Part shown: positions 1 to 8,308 of the stretch, in pieces
Position numbering within the stretch: position 1 is the stretch's first letter
How the letters are laid out: each line of letters opens with the position of its first letter
Assembly: GCA_947466085.1 (NCBI GenBank)
Contig: CANIEC010000015.1
Location: 1-49,513 of the forward strand
DNA from: Rhodospirillales bacterium
Lineage (GTDB): Bacteria > Pseudomonadota > Alphaproteobacteria > Reyranellales > Reyranellaceae
DNA length: 49,513 nucleotides
Reading direction: 5' to 3'
Position numbers and translations under genes: made by a program
The notes under the pieces: model-generated
The model's input: the letters and a program-made list of their open reading frames with translations, nothing else
The model's database searches: none
Told to the model about the DNA's origin: nothing

Positions 1-160
1 GCCCGTCGGTTCGCTGGCGATCGCCAGTTCGCAGCGGTGCGGTCGCTCGGTCGGCCGGGCGGGCGCCCTGCGGCACCTTCGCCACCACGGTGCCGGTCTG
101 CCGGAAGGTCTCCATCGGTTTGGGACCGTGGGCGAGCAGACCACCGGCCAGGAGGCGACC
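1..160 (-). pseudogene. Fragment of ABC transporter substrate-binding protein (PF04392-like)
   Basis: Read on the minus strand from base 160, the translation contains GGLLAHGPKPMETFRQTG followed by VVAKVPQGARPAD. This resembles the C-terminal part of the ABC_sub_bind family (periplasmic binding proteins). After GARPAD the frame is lost, but a neighbouring frame continues with TERPHRCELAIASEPTG, the expected next family motif, so a frameshift is likely near base 50. The fragment has no start and runs off the window edge. It abuts a luciferase-like fragment of opposite orientation at about base 162. It looks like the decayed end of a transferred or rearranged gene, and family assignment is by pattern only. 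Confidence 0.45.
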
Positions 161-162
161 CG

Positions 163-414
163 CTGTCGAACGGTCGTTTCCTGTGCGGCATCGGCATCAT
201 CCTGGAGAAGTTCCGGGCCATGACGAAGCAGGCGGGCCGCGATCCGGCCAGCCTGCCGATCACGATCTTCCGGGTGCCGGATATGCTGGCCCCGCTGAAG
301 TTCTGCCGCGACATCGGCGTCGATCGCGTCCCCTTCACCCTGCCCGCCGAGCCGGAGGACAGGATCCTGCCGAGCCTCGGCCGCTGGGCCGAGCAGCAGC
401 AGCAGTTGCCGTAG
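163..414 (+). pseudogene. C-terminal fragment of LLM-class flavin-dependent oxidoreductase
   Basis: The frame ending at 414 encodes GIILEKFRAMTKQAGRDP, then ITIFRVPDMLAPLKFCRDIG and VDRVPFTLPAEPEDRILPSLGRWA in consecutive stretches. This is the typical C-terminus of bacterial luciferase-like (F420 or FMN dependent) monooxygenases. The frame is open back to base 1, but residues upstream of about base 163 do not look like the family. They overlap an antisense ABC-binding-protein fragment instead. No start codon or upstream TIM-barrel domain is present, so this is a truncated remnant of roughly 80 codons. Confidence 0.55.
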
Positions 415-438
415 GCCGCCGCGCTCGGGAAGACGGAT

Positions 439-900
439 CTAGGCCCGGTCGAGGACGACGATCGGAATCTCGCGATCGGCCGCCTTCTGCTGGTAGTCGT
501 CGTAGGGCGGCCAGAAGACCACGGCCTGCTTCCACAGAGCGCCACGCTCGGCGGCGCTGGCCGTACGGGCGCGCACCTTCAGCTTCTGGGTGCCGACCAT
601 GATCTCGGCCTCGGGGTAGGCCAGCAGGTTCTTGTACCAGCCCGGATGGTCCGGCGCGCCACCCTTGGACGCGACGATGAAGTAGCTGTTGCCGGCCTTT
701 CCGTAGAACAACGGGAAGATGTACTTCCGGCCCGACTTGCGGCCGGTCGTCGTCAGCAGCAGCGACGGCACCGTCAGCGTCGGCATGTTGGGGAACGAGG
801 CGGTGTACATGTGACCGTCCGTCCCGCCGCTCGACAGGTAGCGGTTGGTATGGTCGATCATCCACTGCGGCATGTTCGGGGCGAGCTTGGCATCGGCCAT
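439..900 (-). CDS. DDN-family nitroreductase/deazaflavin-dependent oxidoreductase
   Basis: A 153-residue protein of the split beta-barrel DDN family (PF04075), whose characterised members reduce quinones or nitro compounds with a deazaflavin (F420) or flavin cofactor. The family motif LLLTTTGRKSGR lies at about residues 47-58, followed by PLFYGKAGNSYFIVASKGG and the PGWYKNLLAYPEAEI segment that packs on the cofactor. Length is normal for the family. An AAAGGAG ribosome-binding site precedes the ATG by about 8 bases. Whether this organism makes F420 cannot be told from the window, so the cofactor is open. It is a single gene with no obvious operon partner. Confidence 0.8.
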   Translation of the reverse strand: MADAKLAPNMPQWMIDHTNRYLSSGGTDGHMYTASFPNMPTLTVPSLLLTTTGRKSGRKYIFPLFYGKAGNSYFIVASKGGAPDHPGWYKNLLAYPEAEIMVGTQKLKVRARTASAAERGALWKQAVVFWPPYDDYQQKAADREIPIVVLDRA

Positions 901-1000
901 GAGTGATCTCCTTTGCGGGTCAACCGCCAGTATAACGCTCAGGGCCGCATGAAGGCATAGGTCGGATCGTCCTCGAGATTCTCGGCAGGCCGACCAGCTC

Positions 1001-1118
1001 TGAACCGCCCCGGGTTTGCCGGAGGCTTCTTGGTTTGAGTCACGTCACCAGTTTTTGCTCATCGAGTATGGCGCAGGATGTAGGCGATCTGCTGCTCGTT
1101 GAACCGTGACTTCTTCAT
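1001..1118 (-). mobile_element. IS3-family insertion sequence remnant
   Basis: On the minus strand an ATG at 1118 opens MKKSRFNEQQIAYILRHTR and then hits a stop at 1059. That peptide is the classic N-terminus of IS3-family OrfA transposases. The segment 1001-1027 (TGAACCGCCCCGGGTTTGCC, then GGAGGCT) looks like the terminal sequence found at the other end of such elements. So both ends of an IS survive with nearly the whole interior deleted. The rest of the 901-1238 gap shows no gene: 901-1000 and 1119-1238 contain nothing I can support. Confidence 0.6.
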
Positions 1119-1238
1119 GGATAATCCGCCGTCCGGCCGGTGTGGCTATGCGACTAGTCATAGTGTGCAATGAGAGGCTGATCTTGGCTGGTCGTGCCAT
1201 CGCTGCCGACACGACCGGCCTTCGAGATCACGCTGGCA

Positions 1239-4200
1239 TCACCACGAGTCGATCATGGGGCGCTTCTTGCCAGAGCGCGGCGGGCCGGGCCGGATCGCGG
1301 CCAGCATGTTGACGACCCAGCTACGCGTCTCGGCCGGGTCGATGACGTCGTCGAGCATGAAGTTGGTCGAGCGGTTCAACGCCTTGCCCGCTTCATAGGC
1401 CTGCGCAACCTTGGCCTCAAAGAGCTTGAGGCGCTCCTCCGGGTCCTCGATGGCCGCAAGCTCAGCCCGAAAGCCCAGCTTGACCTGCCCCTCGATGCCC
1501 ATCGGCGCAAACTCGCCAGTCGGCCACGAGACATAGAAGTACGGCGCGCGGTAGTTGCCACCGGCCATGGCGCTCTGCCCCAGCCCGTAGGCCTTGCGCA
1601 GCACGATCGTGAAGTACGGAACGCTCACGTTGCAGCTTGTCAGGAACATGCGCGCCGCATGTCGCACGAGCGCCGTCTTCTCTGCCTCGGGGCCGACCAT
1701 AATGCCGGGCGTATCGCATAGATTGACCATCGGGATGTCGTAGGCGTCGCAGAGCTGCATGAAGCGCGCGCCCTTGTCGGATCCGTCGGAATCGACCGCT
1801 CCGCTGAGATGCTTCGGATCGTTGGCCATCACACCGACCGTACGGCCTTCGAGACGGATCAACGCCGTGACCAGCGTACGCCCAAAGTCGCGGCGCAGCT
1901 CAAGCACCGAACCTTCATCGGCCAGTGTTTGGATCACGTCGCGCACCTCATAGGTGCGCAGCCGGTTCTCGGGCACGATGTGGCGCATCAAGCGCTGGTC
2001 CGGCGCGGTCCAGCTCTTCAGGGGCCCCTGAAAATAGGCGAGGTACCTCTTGGCGACGGCGACGGCTTCGGCTTCGTCGGCAACCAGGATGTCGACGACG
2101 CCATTGCGCGTCTGCACCGCCATCGGGCCGATCTCCTCAGGCGTGAACACGCCAAGCCCGCCCCCCTCGACCATGGCCGGGCCGCCCATCCCAAGCGTGG
2201 TATCGGCGGTCGCGATGATCACATCGCAGCACCCGAGCAGCGACGCATTGCCCGCGAAACAGCGCCCCGAGACGATGCCGATCAGCGGCACGAGAGCCGA
2301 GAGCTGACCGAAGTGATGAAAGGTGTCGAACTGGATGAAGCCGCCATAGTCGTCGTCGCCGGGTCGACCACCGCCGCCTTCGGCAAACAGCACTAGCGGC
2401 ATCCGCCCGTCCTCAGCAATGTCGAGGATCTTGTCGGTCTTCCAATGATTATGAACGCCCTGTGTTCCGGCAAACACTGTGTAGTCATAGGCCATCACGG
2501 CAACACCCGTGGCGGGCGCGTCGAACATATGCCCGTTCACGCGACCGACCCCGGTTACGAGACCGTCGGCCGGGCTGCGGGTGAGCAGATCGTCGAGCGT
2601 CCGCCGATGTCGCTGTGCCGCCACGACCAGGGGGCCATACTCGACGAACGTACCCGGATCGATCAGGTCTTCGACATTCTCGCGCGCGGTTCGATGGTTG
2701 GTCGTGTGGCGGCGCTTGACGGCCTCTGGCCGGTTCTCATCTCGCGTCAGGGCCCGACGCTCTAGCATCTCAGCCAGGTCGGGGCGGATGGCATCGAGGT
2801 CGACCTCCTCTCCTGCGCCCGCGGCCTCTACGGCGATTTCCGATGGCTCCAGGCTGACCAGCAGCTGGTCTTCCCAGAGGGTTTCACCCGGCTCAACGTG
2901 GATGGCCCGGACGATGCCGCTCGCAGTCGCCTTGATGACGTGTTCCATTTTCATGGCTTCCATCACTGCGACCTCGGCCCCCAAAGGCACGGCGTCCCCG
3001 ATCGAGACGACCACCGAAATGACGGTGCCCTGCATCGGGGTTCGGACCCCGATCATCCCGTCCTGCAGAGTGCCTCCCACCACTGGGCCGGCACCCGATA
3101 CCGGCTGGCCGCGCGTTGACTGGCCGTAGGTGAGGACGGAGAGCGGGTCGGTAGCGTCGACCTTGGCGCCAGCGCGAGCGCCGCGCCTCCCGTCATCCTT
3201 CACGGTCGCGTACAGACGCGGATGAGCGGCGGCGTCCACGGCGATCAGTGCCGGGGCATTGGCCGCCACGAAGCCGGTGTCGAAGTTGCCGGCGCGCACG
3301 TGCTTGTCCAGCAGCAAGGCCTGGAGAAAAGCGATGTTGGTCGGCGCGCCCGCTACGTTGAACTCGCAGAGCGCCCGATAGCCCTTGCCCGTCACATCCT
3401 CGACGCGGCCGCTGCGGGCAAACACTATCAGCTTGGCGAGCAGCGAATCGTAGGCCGGATTGGTCGCGTAGCCGGCATAGCCGTAGCCATCGACGCGAAT
3501 GTCCGGACCAGAAGGTGGCTCGAACGTGCTCAGGAGGCCACCACCTGGCTTGGCTGTCCCGTCGGGCTGCATCGTCTCGACGTTGATGCGGAGCTGCATG
3601 GCCATGCCGCGCGGGGCCGGTCCCGCACTTCTCGCAAGACCAAGCTCCGCCAGGGTGGCGCCGCCCGCCAGCCGGAGTTGGAGCTCGACCAGATCCAAGC
3701 CGGTAACCGCCTCCGTCACCGTATGCTCGACCTGCAGGCGCGGATTGGCTTCGATGAAGTAGAAGGCACCATTGGTGCTATCCACGAGGAACTCGAATGT
3801 GCCGAGGCTGCGGTAGTGCGCTGCACGCGCCAGCATCAGCGCAGCGTCCAGCAATTGCTGCCGCACATGAGCGTCCAGGTTCGGCGCGGGCGCGAACTCG
3901 ACGAGCTTCTGCCGCTGGCGCTGGAGTGAGCAGTCGCGCTCCCACAGATGCGCCACCCCCGCCCCGTCACCGATGACCTGCACCTCGATGTGGCGCGCCT
4001 GTCGGACGAGCTGCTCGACGTAAAGGTCACCCGAGCCAAAGGCCGCGGTCGCCTCCGACCGGCAACGGGCAAAAGCCTCCTCGAGCTCGCCAGCCGTCAG
4101 GACCGGCCGCATGCCGCGACCGCCCCCGCCGGCAACTGCCTTGACCATCACGGCCGCCCCCGCTCCAAGCCCCTCCATGAAGGCCCGAGCTTTTTCGGGG

Positions 4201-4616
4201 GTTGTCGGCGCCTCTGTGCCCGGCAAGGTCGGCACACCGACCTGCTGGGCAAGCTGCCGCGCCCGGTGCTTGTCGCCGAACAGATCGAGAATCTCAGGTG
4301 TCGGACCGACAAAGGTGATGCCGGCCTCGGCACAGGCGCGCGCGAAGGCAGCATTCTCCGACAGGAAGCCGTAACCGGGATGAATCGCTGTCGCCCCGGC
4401 CTCTCTCGCCACCCGCAAAATGGCTGCTCCATCGAGATACGCGGCAACGCCACGGCCGGGCAAGACGATCGCCGCATCGGCCTTCTCGACATGAAGGCTG
4501 GCGCTGTCGTCGGCGGGACAGATCGCGATACTGCTCATGCCGAGATTGGCCGCCGAGCGGAATATGCGAATGGCGATCTCGCCGCGGTTGGCGACGAGCA
4601 ACTTCTGTCCGGTCAT
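1239..4616 (-). CDS. Single-chain biotin-dependent acyl-CoA carboxylase (BC-BCCP-CT fusion)
   Basis: A 1125-residue multidomain carboxylase that would add CO2 to an acyl-CoA using ATP and bicarbonate. The biotin carboxylase domain covers about residues 1-460 (KLLVANRGEIAIRIFRSA at the N-terminus, GGGGRGM at 163-169, EANPRLQVEHTV at 289-300). The biotinyl domain is about 520-590, with the biotin lysine K556 in EAMKMEH. The carboxyltransferase domain is about 610-1125. All three activities on one chain is the layout of the long-chain acyl-CoA carboxylase (LCC) family, and substrate preference cannot be read from sequence. I chose the ATG at 4616 because homology begins there; the frame is open to 4835, but that extension looks non-coding. 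The ATG has only a weak AAGAG upstream. Confidence 0.85.
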   Translation of the reverse strand: MTGQKLLVANRGEIAIRIFRSAANLGMSSIAICPADDSASLHVEKADAAIVLPGRGVAAYLDGAAILRVAREAGATAIHPGYGFLSENAAFARACAEAGITFVGPTPEILDLFGDKHRARQLAQQVGVPTLPGTEAPTTPEKARAFMEGLGAGAAVMVKAVAGGGGRGMRPVLTAGELEEAFARCRSEATAAFGSGDLYVEQLVRQARHIEVQVIGDGAGVAHLWERDCSLQRQRQKLVEFAPAPNLDAHVRQQLLDAALMLARAAHYRSLGTFEFLVDSTNGAFYFIEANPRLQVEHTVTEAVTGLDLVELQLRLAGGATLAELGLARSAGPAPRGMAMQLRINVETMQPDGTAKPGGGLLSTFEPPSGPDIRVDGYGYAGYATNPAYDSLLAKLIVFARSGRVEDVTGKGYRALCEFNVAGAPTNIAFLQALLLDKHVRAGNFDTGFVAANAPALIAVDAAAHPRLYATVKDDGRRGARAGAKVDATDPLSVLTYGQSTRGQPVSGAGPVVGGTLQDGMIGVRTPMQGTVISVVVSIGDAVPLGAEVAVMEAMKMEHVIKATASGIVRAIHVEPGETLWEDQLLVSLEPSEIAVEAAGAGEEVDLDAIRPDLAEMLERRALTRDENRPEAVKRRHTTNHRTARENVEDLIDPGTFVEYGPLVVAAQRHRRTLDDLLTRSPADGLVTGVGRVNGHMFDAPATGVAVMAYDYTVFAGTQGVHNHWKTDKILDIAEDGRMPLVLFAEGGGGRPGDDDYGGFIQFDTFHHFGQLSALVPLIGIVSGRCFAGNASLLGCCDVIIATADTTLGMGGPAMVEGGGLGVFTPEEIGPMAVQTRNGVVDILVADEAEAVAVAKRYLAYFQGPLKSWTAPDQRLMRHIVPENRLRTYEVRDVIQTLADEGSVLELRRDFGRTLVTALIRLEGRTVGVMANDPKHLSGAVDSDGSDKGARFMQLCDAYDIPMVNLCDTPGIMVGPEAEKTALVRHAARMFLTSCNVSVPYFTIVLRKAYGLGQSAMAGGNYRAPYFYVSWPTGEFAPMGIEGQVKLGFRAELAAIEDPEERLKLFEAKVAQAYEAGKALNRSTNFMLDDVIDPAETRSWVVNMLAAIRPGPPRSGKKRPMIDSW

Positions 4617-4805
4617 CGGGTCGTTGCTCTTAAAGGAAGTAGAAAGGAAAGACGTCATCAGTGGCAATACCATAGCTGCTTGCGCGTTACCGCGTGCGTG
4701 ATGAACCGCGACTCTGCCGAGTCCGGGGCTGCACAATCTGTGGCAACGGCGCGCGTCAGCCCCCGATAGCGGCCCTAGTGCGGTCGACCGCGGCATCGGG
4801 CGCGG

Positions 4806-5000
4806 TGTGCACCGCTTGAACGCCTTGACCGTCAAGACGTCGGATTTCGGCGTGCCCTCGCGGACGCCGACGCCCAGGATCGAGTCGGCGAGGCAGACGC
4901 GGGTCTAGGGACGCACGATGCGGTCGGTGCAGAGCCTGTCCATGGCGCCGGCAATGGCGATGACGACGTCGGCGTGCTGCCCTTCGGCGGTCGACTTCAT
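4806..5000 (-). pseudogene. Fragment of ModA-like extracellular substrate-binding protein
   Basis: Minus-strand translation from 5000 reads QHADVVIAIAGAMDRLCTD, then RIVRP, an in-frame TAG, TRVCLADSILGVGVREGTPK and SDVLTVKAFKR. This matches the pattern of ModA-like solute-binding domains (ADVVILP..A.D.L...G.., ..R..L..S.VGVAVR.GAPKPD..T..A.KR). The internal stop and absence of both ends show a decayed fragment. The 4617-5279 gap otherwise holds a short-period repeat and no gene I can support. Confidence 0.4.
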
Positions 5001-5092
5001 GATGGCCGTGGTCAAGGGTGATGGCATCAGCGGGTGTGAGCCCTTCCTCGATCAGTACCCTCACGATGTCGGGCCCTTTCTGGGGTTTGGCA

Positions 5093-5145
5093 TTCCCTGT
5101 TTTGGGGTTCAGCGTTCCCTGTTACGGCGCTTCAAATTCCCTGTT
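5093..5145. repeat. Three direct copies of TTCCCTGTT at 22-bp period
   Basis: TTCCCTGTT occurs at 5093, 5115 and 5137, exactly 22 bp apart. A near copy (TTCCCTGAT) sits at 5245. The intervening sequences differ. Similar TTCCCTGTT-rich tracts occur around decayed transposases in rhizobial genomes, so this may be an IS-associated tract rather than a functional iteron array. Confidence 0.6.
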
Positions 5146-5279
5146 CAAAATCCGGCCGGTTTCGGCCGAATGTCTGGAAAGGTGAGAGAATTCGGGGATT
5201 TCGGCAGCCCGCTAGCCCACATCGGCGATGATTTCCTTGTTGAATTCCCTGATTGCAGGGAAATTCAAGCTGAGACGGG

Positions 5280-6027
5280 TTAGCGGCTGACTGCCTCCAC
5301 TACCACCGCCTTCTCTGTACGGGACCCTGCGGCCCGTTTGGCCAATTCTCCAGACGCTGTCCAAGCGCCGACGATGCCGGCCGTTTCGGCGAACACCTCC
5401 TGGCTGGTCCGGCCGGACCGGACCAGAACACCGAAGGAATGATCGGCGTCTCTTATCGACCAGAAGCTCGCTCGCTTCCCCAAGCCCTTGAGGACCTTTC
5501 GCAGGAGCGCCGGCCGAGCGAGCGCGTCGCGCGTGCCCTGGATGAATAACAGGGGGAACGTGGGTCTCGGAGAGATGTGCCGCTCGGTCGATGGACGGCT
5601 TGTCCGGCGGGTGCAGGGGAAATCCCAGAAACACCAGGCCCCGGACCTTCGGCAGAGGTTCGAGCGCCTGGGCCTGGGATGTCATGCGACCGCCAAACGA
5701 CTTGCCTCCGGCGAACAGGGGCAACGCCGGCGCCAGCTTCGCCGCCTTCCGCACGGCCGCACGTATCGCGGCATGGGCCACGGCCGGCCGGTCAGGCCGC
5801 TTCGAGCCAGCCTCCATGTAGGGAAACTGGAACCTGAGGGTGCTCACCCCCGCTTCGGCCAGCCGGTCGGCCACGGCCACCATGAATGGATGTGTCATGC
5901 CCGCCCCCGCACCATGCGCCAGCACGAGCAGTGCGCGAGCGTGGGGAGCCTTTTGATAAAGAGCCGAAACGGTTGTTCCCGGCGCGACACGCACGCTGAG
6001 CCGCCGCGCTTCTGCAGCAATCTTCAT
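5280..6027 (-). pseudogene. TEX30/KANL3-type alpha/beta hydrolase with a 1-base frameshift
   Basis: The ATG at 6027 begins MKIAAEARRLSVRVAPG, followed by VLAHGAGAGMTHPFM, RFQFPYMEAGSKRPDRP, the GGKSFGGRM nucleophile elbow (GxSxGG) and GLVFLGFPLHPPDKPS. These are hallmarks of the small dienelactone-hydrolase-like TEX30 family. After ETHVP the frame breaks: a run of five G on the plus strand (5552-5556) should be four. Removing one base restores LLFIQGTRDALARPALLRKV and joins GKRASFWSIRDADHSFGVLV, which carries the catalytic Asp and His, ending at a stop at 5280. With the extra base, translation continues in the wrong frame to about 5212. It is either a fresh pseudogene or a homopolymer sequencing error. 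Confidence 0.75.
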
Positions 6028-6187
6028 CGGTTGGGAGTCACCACCATGAATGGATCGGGGGACACTTTAAAATGAACGTGAGGAGAGGGCGAGTTCGAGG
6101 GAAGCCTGCCGAAACACGTCCCGTTGGTCTATGGGCTGGCAGTGCTGGGCTGATGTGAGACAAGCTGGCGATGCGGTTCCGGCCGAG

Positions 6188-6201
6188 TTGATTCAAGTCA
6201 A
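6188..6201. promoter_or_regulatory. FNR/FixK-type box (9 of 10)
   Basis: TTGATTCAAGTCAA. It matches TTGAT-N4-ATCAA at 9 of 10 half-site positions. The centre lies 64 bp before the universal stress protein ATG at 6259, the common spacing in this window. Confidence 0.75.
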
Positions 6202-6258
6202 GAAGCAACCGTCCCGGTTGCGATATCGTTGCAGGACTGCAATCGGGAGGATCAGGAC

Positions 6259-6696
6259 ATGTTCAAGCACATCCTCATTCCAACGGATGGCTCGACGCTT
6301 TCCACCACGGCCATTCAGAACGCCATGCAACTGGCTCGCGACGCCAAGGCAAAGGTCACCGTGATCACGGTCATGGAGCCCTTCCACATCTTCTCCATGG
6401 ATAGCGTTCAGCTTGCCGATACGCAGCCCGCCTATCAGAAGCATGCGGTGGAGGCCGCCAAGCGTTGCCTGGAAGCAGCGAAACGGCAGGCCGAGGCGCT
6501 CGGCGTGGAGTGCGAGGCCATCCATGTCGAGCATGCCATGCCGTACAAGGCCATCACGGACACTGCAGCGGCGAAGGGGTGCGATCTGATCGCGATGGCG
6601 TCGCATGGTCGCCGCGGCGCCGCGGCCCTGATCCTCGGTAGCGAGACCGTGAAAGTACTGACCCACAGCACCATACCGGTCCTCGTTTATCGTTAA
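6259..6696 (+). CDS. Universal stress protein, single UspA domain
   Basis: A 145-residue UspA-fold protein beginning MFKHILIPTDGSTLSTTA, with C-terminal LIAMASHGRRGAAALILGSE. The nucleotide-binding signature G-2X-G-9X-G(S/T) is present in slightly altered form (A-SH-G-9X-GS), so ATP binding is plausible but not certain. The ATG at 6259 is chosen over an in-frame upstream ATG at 6229 because homology begins there and GGGAGG lies just before it. A FixK-type box is 64 bp upstream, which suggests induction at low oxygen, a common setting for Usp genes in FNR/Anr/FixK regulons. The gene stands alone and converges on the gene ending at 6771. Confidence 0.9.
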   Translation: MFKHILIPTDGSTLSTTAIQNAMQLARDAKAKVTVITVMEPFHIFSMDSVQLADTQPAYQKHAVEAAKRCLEAAKRQAEALGVECEAIHVEHAMPYKAITDTAAAKGCDLIAMASHGRRGAAALILGSETVKVLTHSTIPVLVYR

Positions 6697-6703
6697 AGCG
6701 CCG

Positions 6704-6734
6704 CCGCCGATGCCGCTCAGGCTGCGGCAGGCGG
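6704..6734. terminator. GC-rich hairpin between convergent genes
   Basis: CCGCCGATGCCGC (6704-6716) pairs with GCGGCAGGCGG (6724-6734) around a 7-base loop. No U tract follows on either strand, so it is a weak terminator candidate. Confidence 0.3.
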
Positions 6735-6770
6735 AGGATGGGCGAGGCTCGGTCGATCTCCCTTGAAGGG

Positions 6771-7397
6771 TCAGCGTCTCGGGATCGCGAGCGCGACGTT
6801 CTGGGGAGCCGGGCCCGTGGCGCAGCGGCGCACCGCGGCAACGGCCTTTCCCGGCGTGCCGGCCAGGCCATCCTGAAGGTCGACCACCGCCTCGCCGTCG
6901 AAGGCCGCGGGCTTTCCCGGCGGTTCGGCGACGAGGTCGAAGCGCAGCTGCATCGTCGTGCCCTGCTCGATTGCATCGAGCAGCTGCTCCGAAACGCGCG
7001 GGAACATTGCCTGGGTCTCGTCGCTCAACACGACATGGTCTCCGGCGAACAGCAGGCTGACCGGAAAGACATGGTCGTCGATGACGATCTCGGCCCGCGG
7101 ATCGACCTTCGCCCGCCCCGCCGCCACACCATCGGGCATCAGCGGGCCGTCGTTCGTCAGGTAGAGCTGGAGCTGCAGGACCCGGTGATCCTCGGCCTGC
7201 TCGCAGGCCAGCACCACGACGTCGAGATTGAGGTTGCGGCTGCGCGGCTCGATCAGCGCATAACTGGGTGGATCGACGCCCTGCTCCAGGGTCCAGCCCG
7301 TGGCCTCGACGTCGCCCGCGAGGACCGGAGCAAGGCACGCCCCGGTGACAATGCCGGCCACCAGGGCCGTTCGCACGATCCGTCGCAGAGCCCGCAT
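6771..7397 (-). CDS. Exported protein of unknown function
   Basis: A 208-residue protein with a clear signal peptide (RRIVRTALVAGIVTGACLAPVLAG, cleavage near residue 28). The mature part starts DVEATGWTLEQGVDPPSYAL and contains LDVVVLACEQAEDHRVLQLQLYL and AEIVIDDHVFPVSLLFAGD, beta-rich segments with a single short disulfide-capable Cys pair. I do not recognise the family. The divergent neighbour at 7585 is also exported, and each has its own FixK-type box in the shared 187-bp intergenic region. This supports a periplasmic role under low oxygen. Confidence 0.75.
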   Translation of the reverse strand: MRALRRIVRTALVAGIVTGACLAPVLAGDVEATGWTLEQGVDPPSYALIEPRSRNLNLDVVVLACEQAEDHRVLQLQLYLTNDGPLMPDGVAAGRAKVDPRAEIVIDDHVFPVSLLFAGDHVVLSDETQAMFPRVSEQLLDAIEQGTTMQLRFDLVAEPPGKPAAFDGEAVVDLQDGLAGTPGKAVAAVRRCATGPAPQNVALAIPRR

Positions 7398-7455
7398 CTT
7401 GGACCTTACCTTTCCGCGTTCGACCTCACGCTAGCCCGGAATGAGGCTGGCCGGA

Positions 7456-7469
7456 CTGATCCAGATCAA
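7456..7469. promoter_or_regulatory. FNR/FixK-type box (9 of 10)
   Basis: CTGATCCAGATCAA. The centre is 65 bp from the ATG at 7397 of the minus-strand exported protein. Confidence 0.75.
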
Positions 7470-7502
7470 ACCGGCACCCGGTGGGCAGGCGGAGATCGCC
7501 GC

Positions 7503-7516
7503 TTGATGCAGGTCAA
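7503..7516. promoter_or_regulatory. FNR/FixK-type box (9 of 10)
   Basis: TTGATGCAGGTCAA. The centre is 75 bp before the ATG at 7585. The pair of boxes in this intergenic region is 47 bp apart centre to centre, apparently one per divergent gene. Confidence 0.75.
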
Positions 7517-7584
7517 TGAAGCGGCGTGGAAAGCAGGCAGGCTGGGCCATGGAAATCCGCCATTTGCCTGCCGAGGGGCGCCCC

Positions 7585-8298
7585 ATGACGACCATTCATC
7601 GGCTTCTCCCACTCCTGCTTGCCGCCTCGATCGCCTCTCCGGCGCTGGCGGGCTCGGACGGCGGCATCTCCACCCCGATGCTCTCCCGCTGCGCCGGCAA
7701 GGCCGGCCTCGAGACACGGCAGTCGGACGCAGCCTTCGGCCTGCTCAGCCTCGACGGCGCGCCGTGGCTCTCCATCGAACGAACGGACGAGGCGGTGGGT
7801 ATCCAGCCGATCATGACCACCGTCACGGGGACGGGATCGCGACATCGCCGGAACGGCACCTCGGTCCCGTTCCGCTTCACCTGCGTGCTGGATGCCAACG
7901 GGCAGGCCCTGATGTTCCACGCGAGCCTTCTCATGCCCAAGCTGGGCGATACCTTGCCACCTGCGACGGTCATCTCCGGCGCCGTCACGCTGGCCGAGAA
8001 GACCGCGCTGCCGCGGGGCGTGGAGCTGCAGCTCCAGCTGTTCGACATCGCCCGTTCGGCGGACGGCGAACTGCTCGCCGAGCAGGTGGTGCGCAGCGGC
8101 TGGCAGGTTCCGATCCCCTTTGCCCTGCGGCTGCCCGCAAGCTTTTCGTCGGAAGGCCGCCAGCTGATCCTCATGGCGCGGCTGGTCGCAGCCCATCAGG
8201 TCCAATACCGCCTGCCAGCGCCTCGCGTGCTGACCGACCGGGAAATCCATGCCCCGGTCGTCCTCACACTGGAGAGGCTCGAATCGAAGGGCCCCTGA
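7585..8298 (+). CDS. Exported YbaY/YscW-domain protein
   Basis: A 237-residue protein with signal peptide MTTIHRLLPLLLAASIASPALAG (residues 1-20 shown as MTTIHRLLPLLLAASIASPA). Its C-terminal half (about 130-225) reads ISGAVTLAEKTALPRGVELQ, then QLFDIARSADGELLAEQ and GWQVPIPFALRLP. This is the pattern of the YbaY/YscW beta-sandwich lipoprotein family (PF09619). The N-terminal half has two cysteines and is not recognised. The ATG at 7585 has GAGGGG upstream; an earlier in-frame ATG at 7516 overlaps the FixK box and is unlikely. Function is unknown; it is probably periplasmic. Confidence 0.75.
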   Translation: MTTIHRLLPLLLAASIASPALAGSDGGISTPMLSRCAGKAGLETRQSDAAFGLLSLDGAPWLSIERTDEAVGIQPIMTTVTGTGSRHRRNGTSVPFRFTCVLDANGQALMFHASLLMPKLGDTLPPATVISGAVTLAEKTALPRGVELQLQLFDIARSADGELLAEQVVRSGWQVPIPFALRLPASFSSEGRQLILMARLVAAHQVQYRLPAPRVLTDREIHAPVVLTLERLESKGP

Positions 8299-8308
8299 TC
8301 GCCCTGCG

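Noticed and set aside
4617..4835. N-terminal extension of the acyl-CoA carboxylase
   Set aside because: The in-frame extension to 4835 has no biotin-carboxylase similarity and overlaps the decayed binding-protein fragment. The family start is the ATG at 4616.
6193..7338. Minus-strand 381-codon frame spanning the Usp gene
   Set aside because: It overlaps two better supported genes in other frames and its translation is Arg/Gly-rich with no motif.
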